From: CADEER01 sp965216585
GTDB taxonomy: Bacteria > Desulfobacterota > Binatia > HRBIN30 > CADEER01
Assembly (NCBI GenBank): GCA_965216585.1
Contig: CBDCGC010000003.1
Coordinates: 3,224,001 to 3,288,000 of the forward strand
Direction: 5' to 3'
Length of the DNA stretch: 64,000 nucleotides
Each line of letters opens with the position of its first letter. Position 1 is the stretch's first letter. Under the pieces are notes generated by a model. It did not search any database. It saw nothing but the letters and a program-made list of their open reading frames with translations, and was not told the DNA's origin. Of the stretch, positions 24,978-33,053 are shown piece after piece. A program made the translations under genes and the position numbers.

Positions 24978-27900
24978 ATGGAAAAACGGGCGTCTCTTTT
25001 CGCGGTTTTGTTCATCTTTCTGCTGGTGGCGCATCGTGTGGCGGCGATTCCCACATCCGGTCAGCACACGCAACCCTTCTGGAATCTCACTCGCGCTCAG
25101 CTCGACTCAACGATTGGCTTCGAGGCGATTGAGGGCCGTCAGCTGATCGATATCGAAGTGCGGTGGGACGGTACCGTCGAGCGTTTCGCAGCCGTCTTCG
25201 CGAAAGTGGAGGGCACCGTCCACCACGAGATTCAGGTCGACGGTGCGCGGTGGAGCGATTTTCTCGAAGAGATGAAGGCCCTGTCGGGTCGCTGGCTCGA
25301 TGTCGAGGTCAACGACTTCGGAATTTCCGTAGCGCCGCGAAAACGCCGTTGCGGGATTTTCATCGAAGGAGGCGAAGACTACGATTACCAGATACGTACG
25401 ACCAATGACGACGTCGATTTTCAGGATCTTCTGAAGGAAAACCAGGTCCTGGGGCGTCAGATCATCGACTTCGAGGCGTATCGCGACGCCGCCATCGGCC
25501 TGACGCGGTACGCTGGTGTTTGGGTCAACGGCGAGGGTCAGCCGCGTACTAGCCTCTACTACAATCTTCAAGATGCTGAAGTGACCAGCCTGCTGTCCCC
25601 GGCCAAGGGGCGTGTCGTGGATATCGAGCGGTATCCGAGTACGCCGCACGGAGGCGATATTCGCTATGCGATCATCATTGCTCCGTACGGAGCAGACGAT
25701 CCAACGATGCTCCGCGACGAACCGATCGGCAGTCTCGCAGATGGTGCCTCGTTTGATGGGGACCCGAGACATTTGATCGACCTCGAGACCTGGGACGACG
25801 GCACGGGTCTGCGTTACACGGGCGTCTGGGGCGATTTGCCCAAATCGCTGCGAGAGGTGGCGCCGTATCCGAACAATGACAGGCTGGTTGCCGTTCCTCC
25901 GGCAGCGCTCAACGTTATCAACAACCCACCGGTGGTGACCCTAGGTGACTCGGCGGTGATTGGCTTGCATGCCAAGAACCTTCGCACCGGCCAGACGATG
26001 GGGGCGCGTTCCGACGAAGCGTTCTATCTAGCCAGTACCGCAAAGATCGCGATTCATATCCGGCTTTGGCAATTGGTCGAGCAGGGCGTGCTGGACATGA
26101 ACACGGCGATCCAGTTTACGACGGGCCTGACGAGCCCCGATCCGTATTTCGTCGACGATCGCTTGAACCCCAGGAGTACTCTTGATCCGACACCGGTCAC
26201 GTACACCGGTTTGAGCAGTTGCGGATGTAACGGCACGGGTGTCACCGGGCCCAATTGTGGCTGCAATACTCCGCCACCCGGATTTCCGATCGTATGCACC
26301 GGACAGGTGGATCTCGGCCAGTCGATTCCGCTGCAACGCCTCGACGCCGTCATGATGCTGATGAGCGACAACGCTTCGACGTCGATGTTGGTGGACGCGC
26401 CCGGCACTGGGCTGGCTTTCAAGAACAGCTTCGACGACCTCGACCTCAACGAGTGGCTGTCGCAGATCCCCGGCGTCGGTCGGGGAATGGGACCACTGAC
26501 CAGTATCCAAGAGCTCGACCGGGTCATTGTGTGGCAGGGGCAGGAGGCGTGGCTCCGCCAGCAGGTTGGGGTTACCAGCTATCAGTCGCTTTTGCTGGCC
26601 CCGGGGGGGTCCCTCGAAACGACGTTCCGCTTCGACGAGCAAACCATCTGTCAGGGGAACCAATGGGGACCGTCAACTGGCGGTCCTCCGATCAGTACTC
26701 TCTACGGTTGGTTGGGGACGACGGATGTTCCCGACTTCGACCTGGTCGGACCGAATATGGATGGCGCCATCAGTGGTTTCGAACGTTACTACAGCATGGG
26801 TCTCAACAGTGCTGAGCCGCGGGCGATGACCAACCTGATCGAACGCTTCGTTGAGAACGAGTTCACCTCGTCTGCCAACACGCGGTTGGCTCTCAACGTG
26901 ATGGGTGAGGGGTCGCCGCCGCTGAGGATGGGGAGGTTTGCCAATCGACCGGTTCTGCCCTCTCATTTTCGGGTGTCGACGAAGGGCGGATCGAAAGGGG
27001 GCGTCAACCAGAGTCCGCGAGCCGAGGTGGGCATCTACACGATGATGGATCCCAACGGCAACGTTCGCTCGCCCGATACGATCGTCATCGGTATCTATGG
27101 AAAGAACAACACCTACGCTTCCTTCGGCTGTATTCCGGGTGGAAACTGTGCTTGCCCGCGCCCTTTGAACCGGAGTTGCACGGTCAACAACCCAGCTCCG
27201 CAACCACCGCTCAACTGGACCAGCCCGTTTCGCCTGATCGCCGAGGCGGTGCTGCCGGCGTTGACGGCGAATCTCGTCGATGCGGGTTCGAGGACGCGAG
27301 ATTTCTCTCCTGATGCTGCGCTCCCGGGTGAGCAGATAACCGTCCTAGCCGAGATTCTGAATGAGGGCGGAGGAGATGCCCCGGCATATGACGTCGTGTT
27401 CTATGCCTCGACCGACCTGGAGATTTCCGTTGCAGACGTCGAGCTCGGGCGCTTTCGTGTGATCAATCACCTCGGCGGCACGACCGTGCCGATCGAGATC
27501 GAGTTGGAGTTGCCTTCTTCCTTGGCTCCGGGCAACTACAACATCGGCTGGATCATTGACCCGATGACCGATGCGGGTGGAGGTATCCAGACGATGGGAG
27601 AGGTGGGGGAGTTCTACGAATTCGCGGCGGACATTCCGACATCCCAACCCGCATTCTTTCCGATTCGTCCGGTCAGCGATCACTACAATCCGGTGGTGAC
27701 GCGAAAGCAACTCACAGTTCCCGCCCTGAGTCAGCTCGGTTTCGCATCCACCACCGCAACGGCAAGGGAAAACGACGGGTCCGTTGATTTTCTCGTGTTC
27801 CGCTCGGGTGGTAGTGTTGGACCGATCTCGGTCGATTACCTCGCCACCGGCGGCACCGCTGGCAGCGGCGACTATTTGCCTGCTGCGGGGACGCTGCATT

Positions 27901-29684
27901 GGGCCGACGGTGATCTGTTTCCGAAGCTGTTTACGCTCCACCTGGTGGTGGACGGTCCCGGCGAACCTCCCGAAACGATCCTCTTGACGCTGAGCAACCC
28001 CACCGGCTTCGCTGCGTTGGGGAGTCAATCCCAGCTCGTCCTGACCGTTACCGACGGGTTGGTTCAGCCCTTCGATGCCGGCGACGCGCCATTCCCCTAC
28101 CCAACGCTGATGATTGACCTCGGCGCGCGGCACGCGATTGACGAGTTTGCTCTCCGCTCTCCACGACTCGGTACCCTCCGCGATGAGGACAGCGATGGCC
28201 GCCCCGATACCGACGCTCTGGGGGATGATCTCGAGGGCGACGATGACGAGGATGGGATCGTTTTCTCGACACCGATCTTTGGTGGATTCGCTCCCAGCAT
28301 CGAGATCACGGCTAGCGAAGACGGTTTGGTCGATGCGTGGATCGACTTCAATGCAGATGGAGACTGGCGCGATGCTGGAGAAAGAATCTTTGATGGTCTC
28401 GCGGTTTCGGCCGGACTCAATCGAGAGAGCTTTAGCGTTCCGCCCGACGCCAGCGTTGGCCCGACCTTCGCGCGCTTTCGTATCAGCTCGACCGGCGTGC
28501 GTGACGAGACTGGGCTCGCCGGTGACGGTGAAGTCGAAGATTATCGGGTTGAAATCGTCGATCCGCTGCCCAGGCTCAGTATTGCGGGGGCGCGGGTCGA
28601 AGAGGGGGATGAAGGAACGAAGACGATCCCGTTCGTCATTTCCCTATCCGATGCGACGACGCAGCCCGTAGAAGTCACCGCGACGACCGCGCACGGTTCG
28701 GCGAATGGCAGTGACTACCTTTCGGCGAGTGAGCGCGTGTCCTTTTCGCCCGGCGGGCCGCTGACGCAGATCTTCGAGGTAACGATCTACGGCGATCGAG
28801 ACTTCGAATCCGACGAGACATTGAGGGTCGAGCTCTCGAATCCCACCGCCTCCGTTATCGAAGATGGGATCGCTACGGGAGTGATCGAAAACGACGACTC
28901 GGCCGACAACGACGGCGACGGTGCAGCCGACGCGGTTGAGGACCAGGCGCCGAACGGTGGTGATGGGAACGCCGACGGGACACCCGACAGCGAACAGGGG
29001 CATGTCGCTTCCATACGGACGGCCGACAAGTCGGGCATGATTACGATCGCTGCACCGTCCGAGTGCTTGATCGTGCAGGCCAGCGCAACCGCGAGGGCAA
29101 CGTTTCCCGAAGACGAGCTCCCGTCCTCCTTCGATATGGTCGGCTTTGAGCTCGAGTGCGCCGAGGCCGATGTCCAGGTGCTCTACCACGGTGCCCCGAC
29201 ACCGACAGGAAAACTGTCGGGTCTGGTGTATCGGAAGTTCGGCGGTCAACCGGGCGATCCGCTTCCTCATTGGTACTCGCATCCGGCGAGCTTTGACTAC
29301 CGGGCGACGCGCGGTACGCGCATTTCTCCGCCGGAGACCGTGCTGGTGGCCGAATTCCATTTGAGTGACGGGAGGAGTGGCGATCACGACCTGCGCAGAA
29401 ACGGAAGAATCGTCGATCCGGGCCACCCTGCGGTTGCTACTGATCTCGGCGAACCTTGCACACAGCCTACTCAGTGCTCGACCGGCAATTGCGTCGATGG
29501 GGTGTGTTGCGATCTCGCTTGTACCGCCGCGGGAGCGTCGTGCAATCAACCCGCGAGCCGCGGTCAATGCGTGGTTCCAGCCCCGGCCCCGGCGCTTTCA
29601 CCCGCCGCGGTGCTGATGGCCGTTCTCGTTCTGGTGACGATTGCGCGCCGGCGTTATTCCGCGGTGCCCCGCTCCGAACACTGA
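24978..29684 (+). CDS. Secreted multidomain beta-lactamase-fold serine hydrolase (polyglycine-hydrolase-like)
   Basis: A 1568-residue exported protein (leader LFAVLFIFLLVAHRVAAIP). Residues 40-310 hold four repeats of a G-R-x-(I/V)-D-(I/F/L)-E pattern ending in Y-x-x-(V/I)W, like the repeat domain in polyglycine hydrolases. Then a beta-lactamase fold: SxxK at Ser353 (ASTAKIAIH), SDN at 463-465, KGG at 669. Next: a CARDB-like domain (VLAEILNEGGGDAPAYDV), Calx-beta (SVDYLATGGTAGSGDYL), GEVED (AWIDFNADGDWRD ... GEVEDYRVEI), a second Calx-beta (GSDYLSASERVSF), a DNDGDG calcium loop, a choice-of-anchor U-like domain, a Cys-rich knot (QCSTGNCVDGVCCDLAC) and a TM tail ending IARRR. The ATG at 24978 replaces a GTG three codons upstream. 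A penicillin-insensitive peptidase acting outside the cell is likely but unproven. Confidence 0.8.
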   Translation: MEKRASLFAVLFIFLLVAHRVAAIPTSGQHTQPFWNLTRAQLDSTIGFEAIEGRQLIDIEVRWDGTVERFAAVFAKVEGTVHHEIQVDGARWSDFLEEMKALSGRWLDVEVNDFGISVAPRKRRCGIFIEGGEDYDYQIRTTNDDVDFQDLLKENQVLGRQIIDFEAYRDAAIGLTRYAGVWVNGEGQPRTSLYYNLQDAEVTSLLSPAKGRVVDIERYPSTPHGGDIRYAIIIAPYGADDPTMLRDEPIGSLADGASFDGDPRHLIDLETWDDGTGLRYTGVWGDLPKSLREVAPYPNNDRLVAVPPAALNVINNPPVVTLGDSAVIGLHAKNLRTGQTMGARSDEAFYLASTAKIAIHIRLWQLVEQGVLDMNTAIQFTTGLTSPDPYFVDDRLNPRSTLDPTPVTYTGLSSCGCNGTGVTGPNCGCNTPPPGFPIVCTGQVDLGQSIPLQRLDAVMMLMSDNASTSMLVDAPGTGLAFKNSFDDLDLNEWLSQIPGVGRGMGPLTSIQELDRVIVWQGQEAWLRQQVGVTSYQSLLLAPGGSLETTFRFDEQTICQGNQWGPSTGGPPISTLYGWLGTTDVPDFDLVGPNMDGAISGFERYYSMGLNSAEPRAMTNLIERFVENEFTSSANTRLALNVMGEGSPPLRMGRFANRPVLPSHFRVSTKGGSKGGVNQSPRAEVGIYTMMDPNGNVRSPDTIVIGIYGKNNTYASFGCIPGGNCACPRPLNRSCTVNNPAPQPPLNWTSPFRLIAEAVLPALTANLVDAGSRTRDFSPDAALPGEQITVLAEILNEGGGDAPAYDVVFYASTDLEISVADVELGRFRVINHLGGTTVPIEIELELPSSLAPGNYNIGWIIDPMTDAGGGIQTMGEVGEFYEFAADIPTSQPAFFPIRPVSDHYNPVVTRKQLTVPALSQLGFASTTATARENDGSVDFLVFRSGGSVGPISVDYLATGGTAGSGDYLPAAGTLHWADGDLFPKLFTLHLVVDGPGEPPETILLTLSNPTGFAALGSQSQLVLTVTDGLVQPFDAGDAPFPYPTLMIDLGARHAIDEFALRSPRLGTLRDEDSDGRPDTDALGDDLEGDDDEDGIVFSTPIFGGFAPSIEITASEDGLVDAWIDFNADGDWRDAGERIFDGLAVSAGLNRESFSVPPDASVGPTFARFRISSTGVRDETGLAGDGEVEDYRVEIVDPLPRLSIAGARVEEGDEGTKTIPFVISLSDATTQPVEVTATTAHGSANGSDYLSASERVSFSPGGPLTQIFEVTIYGDRDFESDETLRVELSNPTASVIEDGIATGVIENDDSADNDGDGAADAVEDQAPNGGDGNADGTPDSEQGHVASIRTADKSGMITIAAPSECLIVQASATARATFPEDELPSSFDMVGFELECAEADVQVLYHGAPTPTGKLSGLVYRKFGGQPGDPLPHWYSHPASFDYRATRGTRISPPETVLVAEFHLSDGRSGDHDLRRNGRIVDPGHPAVATDLGEPCTQPTQCSTGNCVDGVCCDLACTAAGASCNQPASRGQCVVPAPAPALSPAAVLMAVLVLVTIARRRYSAVPRSEH

Positions 29685-29696
29685 TGTCAGACCCGC

Positions 29697-30971
29697 TCAC
29701 TCGCTGATCTCTTCCAGCTCTTTGCCGGCGGTCTCGGGCAGTAGGAGAACGAGGACGCCGGCGAAGAAGACTGCTGCGGCGATCGTGGTGATCTGGGTGG
29801 GCAGATCAATTCCACCGCTCGGACGCAGGCCGACTGCCCACAGACCCGCCGCCCAGCCGAGGGTGATGACGAAGGCGAGCCAGGCCGAGGCCGTGGAGCG
29901 ATAGGAGGTTGGAAAGAGCTCGCTCGAGAGAGCGCGAACGGTGACGCCGCCGGCGGTGGTGCAGAAGATGAACAGCGCCCACGCGATCGGCAGCGTCCAG
30001 CTCGGTCCGTTGTAGAAGAGCGCAGCGAACACCGGGAAGAGGGCGAAGAAAACCGCACCGACCCAGCGCCGGCCGATCCGGTCACCGAGTCGTCCGGCGA
30101 TGACGTTGCCGAGTATTCCGACCGTCCCACCGAAAATGAACATCACCGAGTACTGGCCGGTGCTCCAGCCGTGATGGTTCTGAACGAAGTACGAGCTGAA
30201 CTGAAACACCGGCAGCTCGCCGACGGCGAAAAGAAAACCGACCAGGCCGAGCAGGATCGTGCGCCGTGGGTAGTCGACGACGAGCGACCGCAGCGGTCCG
30301 TACCACGCCGTCGTTCGATGCTCATCGGATTCGGCGTGTTGCAGGAAGCGATTGGTTTCCTTCAGATTGCGGCGCAGGCTCGGCAAGATGAGAAGCGGCG
30401 CGATGCCGATGGCGTAGAGAAATCGCCAGCCACCGGGAAGCGCTTCGATGAACGCTGCCAAGGCCGCGCCGAGCCCTTGTCCGGTAGCGGATACCGCACC
30501 GAGAATACCGATCGCCCAGCCGCGGTTGGCGGCCGGAAACTCCTCGGTGATGATGACGACGGCGACGGCGGTGCCGATGGTCATGAACGTGCGCGTGACC
30601 ATTTGGATCACCAGGAACTGATAGGCGTCACGCGCCAGAGCGCTGGCCATCGTCCCAATGCTGAAACCGATCAGAGAGGCGAGGAAGACCCGGCGCCTGC
30701 CGATGCGGTCGGCGAAGGGCACGAAGAAGAGCGCCGGCAGAGCGCCGAGGCGGATGGCGCCGAGAAAGGGGCCGAGGCTTTCCTCGTCGATCTCGAGATC
30801 GGTGGCGATGTGTTTCAATGCCGCCGTCAGCATCGAGGCGTCGTACTGCTCGAACAGGATCGCCAGGGAGACCAGGCCGAGAACCGTGAACAGGCGCTCT
30901 TCGAGGGCCGGAGCCCTGCCGAGAAAGGGCGGAATCCACCACGGATTGCCCTGCGTCCTGCGCGCGGTCAA
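29697..30971 (-). CDS. MFS transporter
   Basis: A 424-residue inner-membrane carrier with about 12 membrane segments. FADRIGRRRVFLAS after helix 2 is the MFS signature loop, repeated in the second half as AGRLGDRIGRRWVGA. It resembles sugar/aromatic-acid porters of the MFS_1 / sugar_tr type (SSELFPTSYRSTASAW is a typical helix 10 stretch; LPETAGKELEEISE a typical end). The substrate is unknown. It starts with ATG. Its 3' end is duplicated at 24377-24500, and the big secreted protein converges on it with only 12 bp between. Confidence 0.9.
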   Translation of the reverse strand: MTARRTQGNPWWIPPFLGRAPALEERLFTVLGLVSLAILFEQYDASMLTAALKHIATDLEIDEESLGPFLGAIRLGALPALFFVPFADRIGRRRVFLASLIGFSIGTMASALARDAYQFLVIQMVTRTFMTIGTAVAVVIITEEFPAANRGWAIGILGAVSATGQGLGAALAAFIEALPGGWRFLYAIGIAPLLILPSLRRNLKETNRFLQHAESDEHRTTAWYGPLRSLVVDYPRRTILLGLVGFLFAVGELPVFQFSSYFVQNHHGWSTGQYSVMFIFGGTVGILGNVIAGRLGDRIGRRWVGAVFFALFPVFAALFYNGPSWTLPIAWALFIFCTTAGGVTVRALSSELFPTSYRSTASAWLAFVITLGWAAGLWAVGLRPSGGIDLPTQITTIAAAVFFAGVLVLLLPETAGKELEEISE

Positions 30972-30995
30972 CGAGGTTCGCCCGCAGTGCCGCCG

Positions 30996-31232
30996 TCAGT
31001 CGGCCGTCTGGTGACAGGCGATGCACTTTTTGTAGTGCGGGTGGGGCACGGCCGGTGCCTCGGCGAGCTCGCGGTGGCAGTGCATGCACTGGGACTTGAG
31101 GTTGAGCTCGATGTGAAACGGCTGCGCGGTCAGCGGCCTGGCGCGCATCGTGTCGACCACGGTTTGCATGGCGGTGCATCCGGCAGCGATTGCTGCGGCG
31201 GCGATCAATGCCCGGGCCGATGCACGTTTCAT
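30996..31232 (-). CDS. Small dihaem c-type cytochrome lipoprotein
   Basis: A 78-residue protein. LIAAAAIAAGC gives a lipobox with Cys19, so the mature protein is lipid-anchored on the periplasmic side. Two haem sites follow: CMHCH and, near the end, CIACHQ; HPHYKKC supplies extra His residues that may act as distal ligands. It looks like a half tetrahaem (NapC/cytochrome c3-like) unit. Its start overlaps the moaE stop by 4 bp, so it is translated with the molybdopterin genes and may serve a molybdoenzyme electron chain. That link is inference. Confidence 0.8.
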   Translation of the reverse strand: MKRASARALIAAAAIAAGCTAMQTVVDTMRARPLTAQPFHIELNLKSQCMHCHRELAEAPAVPHPHYKKCIACHQTAD

Positions 31233-31681
31233 GGCAGCTTCGGCGACCTTTCTCCGGCCGCGAAGGGCGATCCGCTTTGCGAGCCAATCCAGACCTCGCC
31301 GCCTTCGAAATGTTCCTTCTTCCAGATCGGTACGACCTCTTTGAGTCGATCGATAGCGAAACGACACGCCTCGAAGGCCGCCGCGCGATGGGGTGAGGAG
31401 ACGGCGATGGCGACGCTGGCTTCGCCAATCGGCACGCGACCAATGCGGTGGAGGATTGCCATCGATTGAATCGGCCAGCGTTCGCGCGCCGTGTCGCCGA
31501 TCTTGCGCATTTCGGCGACAGCCATCTCGGGATACGCTTCGTACTCGAGGATGGTGACGCTGCGACCTTGGTTGTGGTCGCGCGTCGTGCCGAGGAAGGT
31601 CGCGATCGCGCCGGCGCTGGGATGCGCGACGGCGGCGACGAGCTCACCGACCTGAATCTCTTGGTCTCGAATTGCGAACAT
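31229..31681 (-). CDS. moaE: Molybdopterin synthase catalytic subunit
   Basis: MoaE (150 residues) transfers sulphur from the MoaD thiocarboxylate to precursor Z, making molybdopterin. Conserved stretches are present: GAIATFLGTTRDHNQG, LEYEAYPEMA, HRIGRVPIGEASV, SSPHRAAAFEACR and VPIWKKEHFEGGEVWIG, the last holding the catalytic Lys residues. Length is normal. It follows moaD by 4 bp and overlaps the cytochrome start. No moaA or moaC is in the window. Confidence 0.95.
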   Translation of the reverse strand: MFAIRDQEIQVGELVAAVAHPSAGAIATFLGTTRDHNQGRSVTILEYEAYPEMAVAEMRKIGDTARERWPIQSMAILHRIGRVPIGEASVAIAVSSPHRAAAFEACRFAIDRLKEVVPIWKKEHFEGGEVWIGSQSGSPFAAGERSPKLP

Positions 31682-31685
31682 GACT

Positions 31686-31937
31686 CTATGGCCCGCCGCC
31701 GCTGACCGGCGGAATCAGTGCGACTTCGTCGCCGTCGCGCAAGGCGTGCGCCCGATCGGCATACTCCTGGTTGACGGCGAAGGAAACCGAGCCGTCCATC
31801 GGCTGGATCTGGGTGTACTCGTCGCACAAGAGCTTCCAGAGCTCGCCGACGGTGGTGTCGTCGGCGACGGATCTCTCGATCTCCCTGGCGCGCACCCGTT
31901 CGCGTAGGGAGGCGAAGAACAGCACGCGAATCTTCAC
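31686..31937 (-). CDS. moaD: Molybdopterin synthase sulphur-carrier subunit
   Basis: An 83-residue ubiquitin-fold carrier: KIRVLFFASLRE at the start, VNQEYADRAHALRDGDEVAL and IPPVSGGGP at the end. Normally the protein ends in Gly-Gly, whose carboxyl is adenylated and thiolated. Here a Pro follows the glycines. Either the tail is trimmed, or function is altered. The start overlaps the stop of the membrane-protein gene by 4 bp, indicating tight coupling. Confidence 0.9.
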   Translation of the reverse strand: MKIRVLFFASLRERVRAREIERSVADDTTVGELWKLLCDEYTQIQPMDGSVSFAVNQEYADRAHALRDGDEVALIPPVSGGGP

Positions 31938-32401
31938 GGCCGGTAGTCCTCGGAGAGAAATCGATCGATCGGCCAGGCCGCCGGCCGGTGCACGAAGAGC
32001 AGGGCGATGGCCAGGGTTACGAAGGGGGCGTAGTCGGCAAAGGAATAGCTGATGAAGCCGAGCGCGAAGCCGAGAACGGCAATCGCCTCACACAGGCCCC
32101 AGGTGATCAAGCAGGCGGCGCGAAGGCGGTTGAAGCCCGGCGTCGACGTCGGCCGGCGCCTGTGGTCGAGGTCGGCAACCTGTTGTCGCCAAACGAAGGA
32201 TGCGATCGTCAGCAGGGCGGCGATGACCCAGAAGGCTGGGCGCAATACCTGTAGATGATCGCCGTCGGGGGCGTCGCTCTGCTGTGCCAGGAGCATGAGG
32301 ATGGCGGTGTAGAAGAAGACCGCGGCGACGAAGACCAACCAGATGATTTGCAGGCCGCGCGCCGCCTGGTGGCGGATGCCGTCGTCGAGTCGGCGGTTCA
32401 T
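31934..32401 (-). CDS. Four-helix membrane protein in the moa operon
   Basis: A 155-residue inner-membrane protein with about four hydrophobic segments (IIWLVFVAAVFFYTAILMLL, FWVIAALLTIASFVW, LITWGLCEAIAVLGFALGF, YAPFVTLAIALLFVH). I do not recognise the family. Charges favour both ends in the cytoplasm. It overlaps moaB upstream and moaD downstream by 4 bp each, so the conserved operon context, not the sequence, ties it to molybdenum cofactor or its use. The ATG at 32401 is fixed by this overlap. Confidence 0.75.
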   Translation of the reverse strand: MNRRLDDGIRHQAARGLQIIWLVFVAAVFFYTAILMLLAQQSDAPDGDHLQVLRPAFWVIAALLTIASFVWRQQVADLDHRRRPTSTPGFNRLRAACLITWGLCEAIAVLGFALGFISYSFADYAPFVTLAIALLFVHRPAAWPIDRFLSEDYRP

Positions 32402-32904
32402 CGCTCGACCTCGGAGAAAATGCCGACCAGATGCGGAAGCGCCGGCAGAATGAGCTCTCGCATGGCCAGCTCGACGGCCTTGGTCGAGCCGGGGAGACAG
32501 AAGACGAAGCACTGCCGTGTCAGGCCGGCAGTCGCTCGAGAGAGCATCGCGGCGGCGCCGATTTCGCCGTAGCTCAAGGTGCGAAAGATCTCACCGAAGC
32601 CCGGCATTTCGCGCTCGATCAAAGCCGACACCGCCTCGTAGGTCGTGTCGCGCGGGGCGAGACCGGTGCCGCCGCTGGTGATGACGACGTCGACTTCCCG
32701 GGGAGGCGCCTCGAGCAGCGCGGTGATCTGCGTTGGCTCGTCTCGGACGATCTCATAGAAGGCGACGCGGTGGCCGGCTGCGCGCAGTGCAGCGCTGATC
32801 TGCTGGCCGCTGCGATCGTCGGCGACAGTGCGCGTATCGCTGACCGTGACGACTCCGGCGCCGATCGACGGGACGTCGCCTTTGTGATGATGCGCGTGGG
32901 CCAC
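32398..32904 (-). CDS. moaB: MoaB/Mog-domain molybdenum cofactor protein
   Basis: A 168-residue MoaB-type protein that likely adenylates molybdopterin before metal insertion. It reads GVVTVSDTRTVADDRSGQ, VVITSGGTGLAPRDTTYEAV and CLPGSTKAVELAM, the three hallmark segments of the family. An N-terminal AHAHHH run could bind metal. First gene of the operon moaB - membrane protein - moaD - moaE - cytochrome; the helicase gene starts about 150 bp away on the other strand, so the promoters are divergent. Confidence 0.92.
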   Translation of the reverse strand: MAHAHHHKGDVPSIGAGVVTVSDTRTVADDRSGQQISAALRAAGHRVAFYEIVRDEPTQITALLEAPPREVDVVITSGGTGLAPRDTTYEAVSALIEREMPGFGEIFRTLSYGEIGAAAMLSRATAGLTRQCFVFCLPGSTKAVELAMRELILPALPHLVGIFSEVER

Positions 32905-33053
32905 GGCGCGAACATAGAAAAGCGGCGGTGCCAGGGCAATCTCCGGCGGGCCAAAGCACCAATGGGCGTTGTGTTTGGGGCGGCGGCGCGGTTGCCAGTG
33001 GCGGGGTCGCGGTGATAGACGCCACGCCTGATGAGAGTGGCGGTGTGGCGGTG

